64,000 nucleotides of DNA from Oligoflexia bacterium (GCA_028277945.1 JANQFH010000068.1:362223-426222), one strand, 5' to 3'. Counted from the stretch's first letter, positions 15,897 through 25,007 are shown. Translations and numbers: made by a program. Notes: generated by a model from the letters alone, not told the origin.

Positions 15897-17200
15897 GCGT
15901 CCATTAGGAAGTCATGTACCGTCAAACCTTTTATATGATCTGTTTCAAACGATGACTGTGAAACAACCGTTAGATACTTGTTGGGGAAAGTCTTCGAAAA
16001 CCAGGCAAACTCTAAGGGCCCTGTTTTTTCCAACTTCACCTCGACAAGATTCCCTTGCCGATCAACCAAGTCGATCTCGTTCTCTTTAGACTGCCAGTAC
16101 CCAAGTTCTTCGAGATCAAGTTGCCCTTTGATGGCCCGCCGGCGCCACAGTTCTTGGGCAACCAACCATTCCAGTAAGATCGCCCGTGATTTTGCTGGCA
16201 GAGATTTAAATTCGTGGATCATTCTAGGCTGTTCTGGGTGAAAGGCGATCGCTCCAGCTAAATTTACAAAGTGAAACTTGGCCGGTCTGCGCATGATAAT
16301 TCTTGCATTCGACAGATCAATTGCCGGCGAAGCAAACAGGGTCATAAGATCTGCCAGCTGTTCGATATAACCGCTAGCAACAGTGTTATTGGCCAAGCCG
16401 CTTTCGCGTGCGAGCTTAGTAAATCCAACTGGAGTACCGCCAAAACGGTAGATTTGCTCGAGCACAGCGGCTAGATAGCCACGACTACGTCCACTAGTAA
16501 CTACATCACCAAGAATCCAGTCCCGCACGATTTGAATTAAGTATTCAGGAATTCTCTCGAATTGGTAGATGTCATTTAAGCCTAAGGGCGAGCCACCACC
16601 TAAAAGATAAGCGATCCAAGCATCGTCCTGCAATTCTTTTCCGCAGATTTCATAAAAGCTTGAGTAGGATACGGGAAGAAAAATATAGTCGGTTCTTTTT
16701 AAATGGCCCTTGCGTCCGGGAAGCCGCTCGGATCCTCGTCGAAGACTACGTGCGTTGGAACCTGTGGTGATAACCAGAATCTTTTTCAGTTTACCTTGAT
16801 CTGCTGCTCGTTTGAGAATCTTTTCCCAGCCGTTGATTGCTGTTATCTCATCAATGAATAGACGACGAACCTTTGCGTGTTTGGCAAAAGAAGCACTTAA
16901 GGAGGTTATTTGATTAAAAAAATCTTTTTCACTAAGTAGGTCGTCTCCATTAATGTAAAAAGCGGATCCTGCGCCAAACTCTTCGATGGTCCATCGAAGT
17001 TCCAGATCCATCCATGTGCTCTTTCCATATTGTCGTGGACCACGGATAAATAGCATTCCCGGCTGTAACGGCAGCTTCGGTAGGCCAAATGCAAAAGGAA
17101 AGGGAGCCGCCTTACTTTCATACTCAACAATGCGAGGCCACATGTCCTCACGGTCGATCTCGCCACGTGCCAGCAAGGCGTTTATTTGCTCAACGTTCAT
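15887..17200 (-). CDS. AAA ATPase with DUF4143 C-terminal domain (second copy)
   Basis: A 437-residue relative of the ATPase at 2752-3888, but clearly divergent. Walker A is GPRQYGKST at residues 54-62, Walker B is RRLFIDEIT, and sensor-like TTGSNARSL follows. The C-terminal region ends with an ENEIDLVDRQGNLVEVKL core, again like the D...ExK of PD-(D/E)XK folds. The frame stays open to 17389, adding 63 residues, but the ATG at 17200 is preferred. It sits at the end of a four-fold AACGTT array with a TATATT hexamer 7 bases upstream, and the added residues (FNVQNVDILNV) are simply translated repeats. Function unknown; an autoregulated mobile singleton is inferred. Confidence 0.85.
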   Translation of the reverse strand: MNVEQINALLARGEIDREDMWPRIVEYESKAAPFPFAFGLPKLPLQPGMLFIRGPRQYGKSTWMDLELRWTIEEFGAGSAFYINGDDLLSEKDFFNQITSLSASFAKHAKVRRLFIDEITAINGWEKILKRAADQGKLKKILVITTGSNARSLRRGSERLPGRKGHLKRTDYIFLPVSYSSFYEICGKELQDDAWIAYLLGGGSPLGLNDIYQFERIPEYLIQIVRDWILGDVVTSGRSRGYLAAVLEQIYRFGGTPVGFTKLARESGLANNTVASGYIEQLADLMTLFASPAIDLSNARIIMRRPAKFHFVNLAGAIAFHPEQPRMIHEFKSLPAKSRAILLEWLVAQELWRRRAIKGQLDLEELGYWQSKENEIDLVDRQGNLVEVKLEKTGPLEFAWFSKTFPNKYLTVVSQSSFETDHIKGLTVHDFLMDAQS

Positions 17201-17232
17201 AACGTTCAATATATCAACGTTCTGAACGTTGA
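17192..17232 (-). promoter_or_regulatory. Four-fold AACGTT operator array and promoter of the second DUF4143 ATPase
   Basis: The palindromic hexamer AACGTT occurs at 17192, 17201, 17216 and 17225, spaced 9, 15 and 9 bases. The outer pair forms a perfect dyad with 9-bp arms TCAACGTTC and GAACGTTGA around one base (17214-17232). Read on the minus strand, TATATT ends 7 bases before the ATG at 17200 and lies 17 bases after TTGTTC, a plausible -10/-35 pair. The array therefore covers the promoter and runs into the start codon, implying a leaderless transcript and autorepression. Confidence 0.55.
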
Positions 17233-17369
17233 ACAACCCACTATCGATAACATCTAGGTACGCAAAATCTTCCGAATTCTGGGCAGAAAGGTCCCTATCT
17301 ACCGAAAGTCGAATAGCGTAGCATTCCTTACTCTCTAGTAATAACAAATAGTTAGATAGTTTCTGCAGT

Positions 17370-17385
17370 CGGTATGGATCTTGCT
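17370..17385 (+). promoter_or_regulatory. Candidate sigma54 promoter
   Basis: CGGTATGGATCTTGCT agrees with the consensus TGGYRYRN4TTGCW at every defined position except the first. The GG of -24 is at 17371-17372 and the GC of -12 at 17383-17384. Transcription would start near 17395, giving only about 7 bases of leader before the ATG at 17402. An FHA-type sigma54 activator is encoded 14 kb away. Confidence 0.3.
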
Positions 17386-17401
17386 CCACATATTAAGGAG
17401 C

Positions 17402-17959
17402 ATGCAGGGTACACAGGTAAGCATAACCAAGATCATCACTCTCGTCGCTTTTGTCATGGTGGCTCTACCCAATTCTGGGGCTACCTTTGAGCTGGTGCCA
17501 GAGACAAACTTCTTTTCTGCCTACAGACCTGCGGCTCCGGTACTGAGCTTTGGCGAGACTTTGCCTCAGGCTAAATCCCAGTGGGCTGCCCTCAGCTATG
17601 CGGTCTTTCCTGGCTATTTTATTCCAGCGGCCTTTGGCCACGCTTATGCCGAAGACTATGTGCAAGCTACGGTGATCTCCACTAGCCGCCTTGCTGGTAG
17701 GATCATGTGGTTTCACGCCTTCTTTGATAACTTGCTTGTTGAGGACAGGGATGGCGCGATGGAATCAACCCAAGATCGCCTGTTCTTTTTTGCCGGTCTA
17801 GCACTGGACATCGGTGGCTACATTTACGACATTTTGCATTCGCCTGTTGCTGTTGCCAAACACAACAAACAGCCTAGCTTGATGAAAGTAGCACAGGTCA
17901 GACCCTTTCTTGATCTCATTGGCGACACTCCCTGCTGCGGCATCCAACTACGTTTCTAG
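17402..17959 (+). CDS. Exported or membrane protein of unknown function (P13/DUF5683-like pattern)
   Basis: A 185-residue protein with an N-terminal hydrophobic segment (KIITLVAFVMVALPNSGA) that looks like a signal peptide. The middle has short hydrophobic turns (LSYAVFPGYFIPAAFGHAYA) and ends with GLALDIGGYIYDILHSPVAVAKHNK. The 'Y-D-x-x-x-(S/D)P...A...N' ending recalls the P13/DUF5683 class of short membrane proteins, but this is a pattern resemblance only. The frame begins at a TTG (17381). The ATG at 17402 is preceded by AAGGAG just one base away, which is closer than usual, so the start is uncertain. Confidence 0.6.
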   Translation: MQGTQVSITKIITLVAFVMVALPNSGATFELVPETNFFSAYRPAAPVLSFGETLPQAKSQWAALSYAVFPGYFIPAAFGHAYAEDYVQATVISTSRLAGRIMWFHAFFDNLLVEDRDGAMESTQDRLFFFAGLALDIGGYIYDILHSPVAVAKHNKQPSLMKVAQVRPFLDLIGDTPCCGIQLRF

Positions 17960-18155
17960 TATCCTGTCCACAAGCATTCTGGAAAAGTTAAAGGCAATTG
18001 TTTTGCTTTTGCTACACACGCCTATGTTAGCGATGGCACGACAACCCTCGAGAAATGGCTCGTCGGCCTCCGGCCTCCTGCGCTTTATTTTCTCTCAGAT
18101 TGCCCTGCCATCTCTATAGTAGAGCCTGTCCAGCAGAAATTAGAAACTATTCCAT

Positions 18156-18881
18156 TTAGCGGTTTCTCGGGAAGAAGAAAAAGGTCTGCAAGACGCATAT
18201 GGTGTAGCCGACGAGCACCTTGAGCAGCGAGGTCTTGGAGTCTCCTGAAGGTCGCTGTTCGTAGATGACCGGCAGCTCAACGATGCGCGGTTTAAAGAAT
18301 CGAGCATTGAAGATCAGTCGAATGAAGTAGTCGCCATAGCCAACGAATATGGCGCTGTGGTTCAGCCGTTCGTACAGACTACGTCGAATACCAAGAAAAC
18401 CACTTAGATTGTCATGAATGCGGGTGCGCAGGACAAAGCGTACGAGCATATTGAATAGAAAACTTCCGGCGTAACGAATTAATCCTGTGCGCATGGCGCC
18501 ACCAACGATATAACGCGAGCCAATGACGAGATCATAGTGCGGGGCCAATGCCACAAAAATCGGTAAGTATCGCGGGTGATGGTTGAAGTCCGAATCCATG
18601 ATAATGAAAAACTCATACTCTGCTTGCTGTATTCCGGCGTGGATGGCATCAGCAAGGCCGTCACTCTGCTGACGACGATGTAGGCGCACAGCACTCTGTT
18701 GTTGCCTGCTTATGTACGCCTCGACCGCCTTGGCCGTGCCATCAGTGGGACTGTCGTCGACAACGATGATTTCATAGGCTTCTAAAATGGGTGAGCTCTG
18801 CAGTGCTTGCTCGATGGCCTCAAGCAGTGCATGGATATGGCCCTCTTCTTCATAGGTTGGCAGGATGAGGGAGGCTCTCAT
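18156..18881 (-). CDS. Family 2 glycosyltransferase (dolichyl-phosphate-mannose-synthase-like)
   Basis: A 241-residue GT-A fold glycosyltransferase. The N-terminal ASLILPTYEEEGHI, the EIIVVDDSPTDGTA nucleotide-binding segment and the metal site IMDSDFNHHP (DxD) are typical of GT2 polyprenyl-phosphate glycosyltransferases. GAMRTGLIRYAG and HDNLSGFLGIRR match the acceptor-side motifs. A C-terminal hydrophobic stretch (VLVGYTICVLQTFFFF) probably associates with the membrane. It lies just downstream of a DegT aminotransferase and a GT39 enzyme on the same strand. A lipid-linked sugar made here could feed the GT39 transferase. Confidence 0.87.
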   Translation of the reverse strand: MRASLILPTYEEEGHIHALLEAIEQALQSSPILEAYEIIVVDDSPTDGTAKAVEAYISRQQQSAVRLHRRQQSDGLADAIHAGIQQAEYEFFIIMDSDFNHHPRYLPIFVALAPHYDLVIGSRYIVGGAMRTGLIRYAGSFLFNMLVRFVLRTRIHDNLSGFLGIRRSLYERLNHSAIFVGYGDYFIRLIFNARFFKPRIVELPVIYEQRPSGDSKTSLLKVLVGYTICVLQTFFFFPRNR

Positions 18882-18897
18882 GGTTCACCCAATCGTC

Positions 18898-20010
18898 CTA
18901 GGGGCCTAGTACCTTTTTTATGCTGTCAACTATGTAGTTGACGTCTGCTTCGAGCAGTTTGCTTGACGATGGCAAGTTTAACCCACGTTTTGAGAGGTCT
19001 TCTGCTACCGGAGCGGCGTTTCGGTCTGCATCCATATAGGGCAGCTGATTGAGTGGGACAAAGAAGGGGCGTGTATCAATACCGAGCTTGTTTAGCTTGT
19101 CGCAGAATTTTTCTCGAGAGATCCGTTTCACCACGTTCTCTTTTAGCAGTGGCGAGTATAACCAACATACGGGTTTGGCCCACTCCTCAGCAGGTGGCAG
19201 GTCAAATGCCTCGAGTTTATGCAGCTGTTTTGCATACCAGCTGGCAATAGTCGACTTCTTTGTTAACAGGCGTGACAGTTTTTCTAGTTGTGCCATACCA
19301 ATGGCGGCCTGCAGGTTCGTCATGCGGTAGTTGTAGCCTAGAGCCTTGTGGTAGTAGCGTCGCTGTGGATCCATATGGTGATCTCGTAGCAGGCGTGTCT
19401 TTGCTAACAGCGCATCCTCGTCAAACAGCAACATGCCGCCCTCGCCCGTGGTCATGATCTTATTGCCATAAAAGCTAAATACCGACACGTCACCAAAACC
19501 ACCTACCACCTTGCCACGATAGCGGGCGCCGTGAGCCTCGGCACAGTCCTCGATGACCCGTAAGCCGTGTTCCTTGGCCAAAGCGAGTAGGGGTTCCATA
19601 GGTGCAGGATGGCCATAGAGATGCACGACAAGCATCGCCTTAGTCTTTGCCGTGACTTTGCGAGCTGCTTGCTGTGGATCCATATTCCAGTGTTTTGGAT
19701 CAGCGTCGACAAAAACTGGTTTCGCACCAACATAGAGAACGGTGTTGGCACAGGCGACGAAACTCAGGGCTGGTACCAGCACCTCGTCTCCTGGGCCGAT
19801 ATCAAGTCCGAGGAGCGCCAGGTGCAGGGCAGCCGTACCACTGGAGGTGCTGACAGCATGTTTTCGCTCTACCCTGCTGGCAAAACCCGATTCAAAACTA
19901 GCGATGTAGGAGCCGAGAGAAGAGATCCAGTTGCTGCGTATACAGTCGACAACGTTTTTTTCTTCCTCAGCGCCGACATCGGGTTCTGCAACGGGATAGC
20001 GAATCAACAA
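18898..20010 (-). CDS. DegT/DnrJ/EryC1/StrS-family sugar aminotransferase
   Basis: A 370-residue PLP enzyme that transaminates nucleotide-linked keto-sugars, with a perosamine-synthase-like pattern. Visible motifs are SSGTAALHLAL (phosphate binding), VLVPALSFVACANTVLYVG, VIEDCAEAHGA and SFYGNKIMTTGEGGML, where the Lys forms the PLP Schiff base. The start is TTG at 20010 (or the next TTG at 20007), supported by AAAGGAGAG just upstream; no ATG fits. It is 9 bases from the GT39 gene and 16 from the GT2 gene, so the three probably form one operon making an amino-sugar-containing glycan. Confidence 0.9.
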   Translation of the reverse strand: MLIRYPVAEPDVGAEEEKNVVDCIRSNWISSLGSYIASFESGFASRVERKHAVSTSSGTAALHLALLGLDIGPGDEVLVPALSFVACANTVLYVGAKPVFVDADPKHWNMDPQQAARKVTAKTKAMLVVHLYGHPAPMEPLLALAKEHGLRVIEDCAEAHGARYRGKVVGGFGDVSVFSFYGNKIMTTGEGGMLLFDEDALLAKTRLLRDHHMDPQRRYYHKALGYNYRMTNLQAAIGMAQLEKLSRLLTKKSTIASWYAKQLHKLEAFDLPPAEEWAKPVCWLYSPLLKENVVKRISREKFCDKLNKLGIDTRPFFVPLNQLPYMDADRNAAPVAEDLSKRGLNLPSSSKLLEADVNYIVDSIKKVLGP

Positions 20011-20019
20011 CTCTCTCCT

Positions 20020-21531
20020 TTAACGGGCGCGTTGCCATAGGCTTAGCCGACCCGCTCTCGAGCCGAGATTATCAAATGTACCTAAGAGGTTATAGTCTTT
20101 TATCGTGCCAATGGTGGTCAATACAAAGTCACGCTGCTCGGCCGACGTAGGGTCAAAGACTACCAGGGCTGGCGCCTCACACGCCTTTGGATCACAGTAG
20201 TGGATGCCACTGTAGTGGTGCAGGATAGTCACCAGAGAGCCGTGAGACAAGAACAAATCCTGCGATTTGTCAGCCACAGCGGCCATGCTCCTACCAACAC
20301 GCTCGATACCGGCAAAGGTGTGCGAATACCGCAGCGTCTCCGTATACGTACCAGAGAACTGCCGCGGCCGACCTGTGAGTGCCCTAGCTCCCTGTAGATA
20401 GAGATCGAGCAGGGGAGAGCTGCTGTTGACAATGAGCAAAAACACCGCAATCGGCAGCCACGAGCTCCAGGTGCGTTCAGACAGCAGCTGTTGCACCCTG
20501 TTAGTGAGAAAGGCGGCAATATAGATCAGCAGCGGGATGATGGGCACTAGATATCTTGCCCGCCGGTAGTGCATCATGAAGACCACCAAGACAAGCAGAC
20601 CAACGATGGCGACGCTAGTGAGAAAGGGTGCATCTTGAAACTGCTTAAATGCCTTGTGGCGTTTTTGAATCAGGAGAATGGCAAAGAAGAGCAACGGTAC
20701 CATTAGTAGTGTCGGTCCTATTGCTGGCAAAAGCTCTTTAAAGAGAAAAAACGTCCTGGTTACATTTGGTTTGGTATGTTCGGCGGTAGCTACCAAGACA
20801 TCACGGATTGACAGTAGATCAGCAACCAGAATCTCCGCATGGACAAACCAACCACATAAAAACCAGAGGCCAACAAAGCTTAACGAGAGCAAGGCCAATA
20901 GCACGCTGGCATATACCCGTTTACGGACTAGCAGTAGCCAGGCACATAATGGCAGGGTGTAGAACCCTGCAGTGTACTTGCAACAGGTGGCTAAGCCTAA
21001 AAAGATGCCGCTCCAGATCAATGGCTGTAGGGACCGCTGATCGCCCTTTTTGGATAGTTCCTTTTCGTGCTTGTGGAAGTAATAGAATCCGGCGAAGCAA
21101 AAGGTCAGCAACAACACCTCAACGTAAAGGCTGTGGGCGTGGACTAAAAAAAGCGACTGCGTGGCCAGCAGGAGCGCAAACAAAAAGGCGTAACTTCTTG
21201 AAAACGCCTCTTTAAGAAAAAGAAAAAACAACAGGAGTAGCAGAACTGACATGAAGCTAGTCAGAGCGCGTGCAACGAGCAAATGGTTGTCAAAGGGAGC
21301 GATGGTGACTGCAGTCAGATAACGCGCCAGGGGTGGGTGGCGAAAGGAGAGTGTGCCAGGAGGCGGGCCTTGCGATCGGTAGGGCAGACCTGTCTCTAAG
21401 GTGTTACGCGACACCTCGAGGTAAAAGGCTTCGTCGTATTTGGGAACCGAACCATAGAAGCCAAGAGGAACTTGCAAGAGCAACGTCAGCAGAGAGATCG
21501 TCGCAACACAAACCAAGTCTCTCTTTTGCAT
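20020..21531 (-). CDS. Family 39-type membrane glycosyltransferase
   Basis: A 503-residue polytopic membrane protein with about 10-12 hydrophobic helices. After the first helix it carries YDEAFYLEVSRN, which includes the acidic pair of the ArnT/PMT (GT39/GT83) family that uses polyprenyl-phosphate sugars on the periplasmic side. FRHPPLARYLTA and the C-terminal soluble domain (about 390-500) fit the same class. It is the first gene of the three-gene sugar operon. Its donor may be made by the GT2 enzyme two genes downstream; the acceptor is unknown. Confidence 0.85.
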   Translation of the reverse strand: MQKRDLVCVATISLLTLLLQVPLGFYGSVPKYDEAFYLEVSRNTLETGLPYRSQGPPPGTLSFRHPPLARYLTAVTIAPFDNHLLVARALTSFMSVLLLLLFFLFLKEAFSRSYAFLFALLLATQSLFLVHAHSLYVEVLLLTFCFAGFYYFHKHEKELSKKGDQRSLQPLIWSGIFLGLATCCKYTAGFYTLPLCAWLLLVRKRVYASVLLALLSLSFVGLWFLCGWFVHAEILVADLLSIRDVLVATAEHTKPNVTRTFFLFKELLPAIGPTLLMVPLLFFAILLIQKRHKAFKQFQDAPFLTSVAIVGLLVLVVFMMHYRRARYLVPIIPLLIYIAAFLTNRVQQLLSERTWSSWLPIAVFLLIVNSSSPLLDLYLQGARALTGRPRQFSGTYTETLRYSHTFAGIERVGRSMAAVADKSQDLFLSHGSLVTILHHYSGIHYCDPKACEAPALVVFDPTSAEQRDFVLTTIGTIKDYNLLGTFDNLGSRAGRLSLWQRAR

Positions 21532-21579
21532 AGCCGCATTTTAACCCTTGGGCTGGAAAGTTCCAATAAAAATAATTAG

Positions 21580-22371
21580 TTATTTAACTGTAACGATTGT
21601 CTGGAGCCACTCGAGCAGCTGCTTAACCTCAGTCTGATCCTTAATCCAATAGGTTGCATGTGTTGTCTGGCTGTGGCCGACTTTGATACCCATGCCCTGG
21701 TGCTGAATCGCCTCAAAGCCATCCTCATCGGTTGTGTCATCACCGATGAAGATTGGCAGGGCATCGCGCGCTCTGGCGACATCGATAAGGTAACGCACTG
21801 GGATACCCTTATGTAGATCTTTTGGGCGAAACTCCAATACTTCACTGCCAGTGATAAAGTGAAAGTCGTTCTCTGGATTGAGAGGCGGTGCTAGCTTACG
21901 AAAGAGCTCTTTGGCTTCTGTTGCAGCGGCCCTTGATGCCATGCGATAGTGCATAGCAACACTGTAGGGTTTGTTTTCTACTAAAACACCGTCGCCTAAG
22001 TGTTTTACCTCAGCGCGCAAGCGCTTATAGATATTCGTGACAGTCTCCTGAATCTTCCAGATGTTACCAAACCAGATACATCGTTGGTTGAATAGCTGCA
22101 TGCGGATGCCGTGATCGGCTGCGTAAATTACTCCCTCTAGGGGACAGAGCCGGCGTAAATCTTCCATAGAACGTCCCGAGATAATAGCGACTTCGATATC
22201 AGGGTGCTCTGCCAGTAACTGTACGAGATGACGATTGGCCTGCGGCAACTTGGCTGTGTTCGGCTTTGAGCTCAACGGCGCTAAGGTGCCATCAAAATCG
22301 ATCATCAGTTGCAGTCTGTTGGATCCTTTGAGTTTGTCAGCGAGGATTTTCCTATTCAGTTCTTGTCTCAT
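21580..22371 (-). CDS. otsB: Trehalose-6-phosphate phosphatase OtsB
   Basis: A 263-residue HAD-superfamily phosphatase releasing trehalose, a compatible solute. Motif I is LMIDFDGTLAPL, motif II IISGRS, and motif IV GDDTTDEDGFEAI; VGHSQTTHATYWIKD follows as in other OtsB proteins. No otsA is present in the window, so the substrate must come from elsewhere in the genome. It lies 12 bases after mutS2 on the same strand, with no obvious functional link. Confidence 0.92.
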   Translation of the reverse strand: MRQELNRKILADKLKGSNRLQLMIDFDGTLAPLSSKPNTAKLPQANRHLVQLLAEHPDIEVAIISGRSMEDLRRLCPLEGVIYAADHGIRMQLFNQRCIWFGNIWKIQETVTNIYKRLRAEVKHLGDGVLVENKPYSVAMHYRMASRAAATEAKELFRKLAPPLNPENDFHFITGSEVLEFRPKDLHKGIPVRYLIDVARARDALPIFIGDDTTDEDGFEAIQHQGMGIKVGHSQTTHATYWIKDQTEVKQLLEWLQTIVTVK

Positions 22372-22383
22372 ATCAACCAGTGG

Positions 22384-24756
22384 TCAGCGACTCAAAAGAA
22401 TTACGGTTACGCCACTGCCTCCCTCACCCTCTCTTCCAGATCTAAAGTGCAGGGGATAGGGAGAGTCGCCAAGATAATCACGTAAGCCAGTTTTTAAGCG
22501 GTTGCTACCGTGCCCGTGAATGACAATGAGGTTGTCAGGTCCATGCAACGTAGATCGATCAAGAAACTTTTCCAGTATAACTAGAGCGTCTTCCAACGAA
22601 CGACCGCGTAGGTCTATTGTATTTTCATGGCTCTGTTGGGTAAGCGGGACCTCTACTACTTCGTCGGTGGCTGCCTTCTTTCTATATTCCTTCATCTGAG
22701 CTTGTTTTGGCTGGGGTTCAGCCGCTACTTCAACTTCGTCTTGATGCAGCTGCATACGTACCGATCCTATAGTAGCTTCCAGTATGCCTTGGCGGTTCAC
22801 ACCTCTACTGACAACACCCAGCTGCTCTGTCTCAAGGAGTCTTACATGGTCCCCTACCTTAGGAGGCTTTGACTCTGTTGCAGGTATTATCTTCTCTACG
22901 GACTCCACCGCCTTTTTGGCAACGCCATCAATCGTACGTTTTAGCCCCAGAGACTTTTCTCGCCTCAGGCTTGGCAGGATCTCCCGTAGCCGTCGCCGTG
23001 CCTCGGCTAGGTCTTTTTTGAACTGAGTGTATTCACTCGATAGTTCTGCTGCCGATTTCTCCTCTAGGCTTGCTAGATTGCGACGAAGATCTTTTTCAAG
23101 CGTCGCTAGTTGTTGCTGCTTTTTGTCGAGCTCCTGCTGTTTGTTTTCCCAGATCCGTTTCTCGTCTTCTATGGCATTGAGATCTTGTTGGGCAGAACCA
23201 AGTAACTCGCCAGCACGGTCAATGATCTTGGCATCAATGCCACTTAACCTAGCTACCTCGATTGCGTGACTACTCCCAGAGACACCGTGAATAAGGCGGT
23301 AGGTCGGACTGCCCTTGCTACTATCGGTTTCCATGCTTGCATTTTTAAAGCCTTGGTTGCTCAGTGCCAATCGTTTTAGGTTCGGATAGTGAGTCGTGAC
23401 CACGGTCTTTACCTTTTTACGCACCAGCGTCTCCAATAATGCCTGGGCCAAAGCAGAGCCTTCCAAGGCGTTGGTACCAGTGACCACCTCATCCAGTAAA
23501 ACGAGCGAAGCGGAAGTTGCGTGCTTGGTAATATCAGCCAATGCTTGCAGGTGTGCACTAAAGGTAGACAGGCCACTCTCCAACGACTGTTTGTCGCCAA
23601 TATCAACGAGGAGCTTATCGCAGCAGGGTAGGCATGAGCCTTCGGCAACCGCCGGAAGAATACCGTTTGCAGCAAGGAGGGTGTTCAGGCCGATGGTTTT
23701 TAGCGTTACTGTCTTACCGCCGGCATTGGGGCCGGAAATTACCAGGCAGTAACAGTCTTTTGGGATGAGTATGTCGCTAGCAACGACTCGCTGTCCCAAC
23801 AAACAGAGTAATGGATGGCGTGCTTTCCTTAGAATGTAATCTTGATTTTTGTCCGTTAGTTCAGGCATGCTGCCTTTTAACGTCATGGAAAGCTTCGCTT
23901 TGGCAACAAGTAGGTCTAAGTCGCTCACTACTTCCATGTTTTTGATAATATCGTCGTCATAGCTTCTCAAAACATCGCTACAGTGTTTTAAAATATTCTC
24001 GACCTCTTGTCGCTCCTCCTGGCATAGAACTTTAAAGTCATTGTTTGCTTGCACGACCTCTTCTGGTTCAATAAAGTAAGTCTGTCCTGTATTCGAGGCT
24101 CCGTGGATGATGCCACGAAACTTGCCTTTCATGTTGGCTTTCATGGGCAAGACCAGTCGGTCTTCACGGATGGTGATGTAGTCGTCCTGAAAGTACTCCT
24201 CTGGAAAGCGCCTTTTCAGTAGGGATGTGAGCTTTTCATGAATCATGCGATTGAGTTCATCAAGGCGGCTACGGAGGTCCTGCAGGACTGGAGTGGCGTC
24301 ATCGCGAATCATGCCACGTGCATCGAAGACACCCCGAAACGTTGTCAGCAACTCATCCAACGGGCGAAAACGTGTGATAATCTGGGCCAAGACGGAGCCG
24401 TGTTTTAACGTTTTGTCGAAGGAGCCAACAAGATAGTCAGCACTGTTGAGCGTGACATAGACTTCGTACAAGGTTTGACGGTCTAGGTGGCCGCCTTTTT
24501 TGATTTGTTGTAATAGTTCAACTATGTCGGCAATGTCGTTGAAATTGGGTTGCCAACTTTTGTCATACAGAAGTTTAGTAGCTTCTAAGGTCTGTTGTAG
24601 CGAGCTACGGCTACGAGAAATGTCAGTGGGTTTTGTGATCGCCAGTGCTTTTCTCTTGCCCATGGGCGTGGTACTGGATTGAGCCAGCACGCCCAGGAGT
24701 TTAGACCATTCAAGCATAGTCGCGGTGGAGTCTTTGTGGGTTTCAGCCGGTAGCAT
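22384..24756 (-). CDS. mutS2: MutS2 family ATPase/endonuclease
   Basis: A 790-residue MutS2. It has core helical regions, then the ABC ATPase with Walker A GPNAGGKTVTLKT and Walker B-region LVLLDEVVTGTN, then a coiled-coil rich in Gln/Glu/Lys (about 510-620). It ends in a C-terminal Smr domain with TIDLRGRSLEDA and VIHGHGSNRLKTGLR. The mismatch-recognition N-terminal domain of MutS is absent, as expected. MutS2 suppresses homologous recombination and in some bacteria splits collided ribosomes; which role applies here is unknown. The ATG at 24756 is kept because AAGG lies about 9 bases upstream; the internal Met at 24717 has no ribosome site. Confidence 0.94.
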   Translation of the reverse strand: MLPAETHKDSTATMLEWSKLLGVLAQSSTTPMGKRKALAITKPTDISRSRSSLQQTLEATKLLYDKSWQPNFNDIADIVELLQQIKKGGHLDRQTLYEVYVTLNSADYLVGSFDKTLKHGSVLAQIITRFRPLDELLTTFRGVFDARGMIRDDATPVLQDLRSRLDELNRMIHEKLTSLLKRRFPEEYFQDDYITIREDRLVLPMKANMKGKFRGIIHGASNTGQTYFIEPEEVVQANNDFKVLCQEERQEVENILKHCSDVLRSYDDDIIKNMEVVSDLDLLVAKAKLSMTLKGSMPELTDKNQDYILRKARHPLLCLLGQRVVASDILIPKDCYCLVISGPNAGGKTVTLKTIGLNTLLAANGILPAVAEGSCLPCCDKLLVDIGDKQSLESGLSTFSAHLQALADITKHATSASLVLLDEVVTGTNALEGSALAQALLETLVRKKVKTVVTTHYPNLKRLALSNQGFKNASMETDSSKGSPTYRLIHGVSGSSHAIEVARLSGIDAKIIDRAGELLGSAQQDLNAIEDEKRIWENKQQELDKKQQQLATLEKDLRRNLASLEEKSAAELSSEYTQFKKDLAEARRRLREILPSLRREKSLGLKRTIDGVAKKAVESVEKIIPATESKPPKVGDHVRLLETEQLGVVSRGVNRQGILEATIGSVRMQLHQDEVEVAAEPQPKQAQMKEYRKKAATDEVVEVPLTQQSHENTIDLRGRSLEDALVILEKFLDRSTLHGPDNLIVIHGHGSNRLKTGLRDYLGDSPYPLHFRSGREGEGGSGVTVILLSR

Positions 24757-24856
24757 GTGGCTCAGCCTTAAAATTTTTCGTTGGTTGTAAAAAAGTCACT
24801 CTGGAAATCCGCCTACTTCTATAAAAACATCATAATTTCAATAGTTTATATTTGGC

Positions 24857-24982
24857 ATGGAACATGCGTTGAACGGTTTGGTGATGAAGAGGGCTTTGCT
24901 TACTTACATGAATAGTGTGTTGGAGCTGATTGCCTTGTTGGTACTGTTGCTGTCGATTGTCTATCTGATTGTCTATAGCTAA
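24857..24982 (+). CDS. Possible 41-residue single-helix membrane protein
   Basis: A short plus-strand frame lies between two minus-strand genes: a basic N-terminus (MEHALNGLVMKRALLTYMNS) followed by a strongly hydrophobic stretch (VLELIALLVLLLSIVYLIVYS). A TATATT hexamer ends 4 bases before the ATG. Such a layout fits small membrane proteins, including type I toxins. No Shine-Dalgarno is evident, and chance occurrence cannot be ruled out. Confidence 0.3.
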   Translation: MEHALNGLVMKRALLTYMNSVLELIALLVLLLSIVYLIVYS

Positions 24983-25007
24983 CAGCTGATTCACAGTGCA
25001 AGACGGT

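Noticed and set aside
17201..17389. N-terminal 63-residue extension of the second DUF4143 ATPase
   Set aside because: Its residues near the junction (FNVQNVDILNV) are translations of the AACGTT repeats; the repeats and the -10-like hexamer favour the ATG at 17200.
17910..18119. Plus-strand frame after the exported protein at 17402
   Set aside because: It overlaps that gene in another frame, has no Shine-Dalgarno, and its composition looks like out-of-frame translation.
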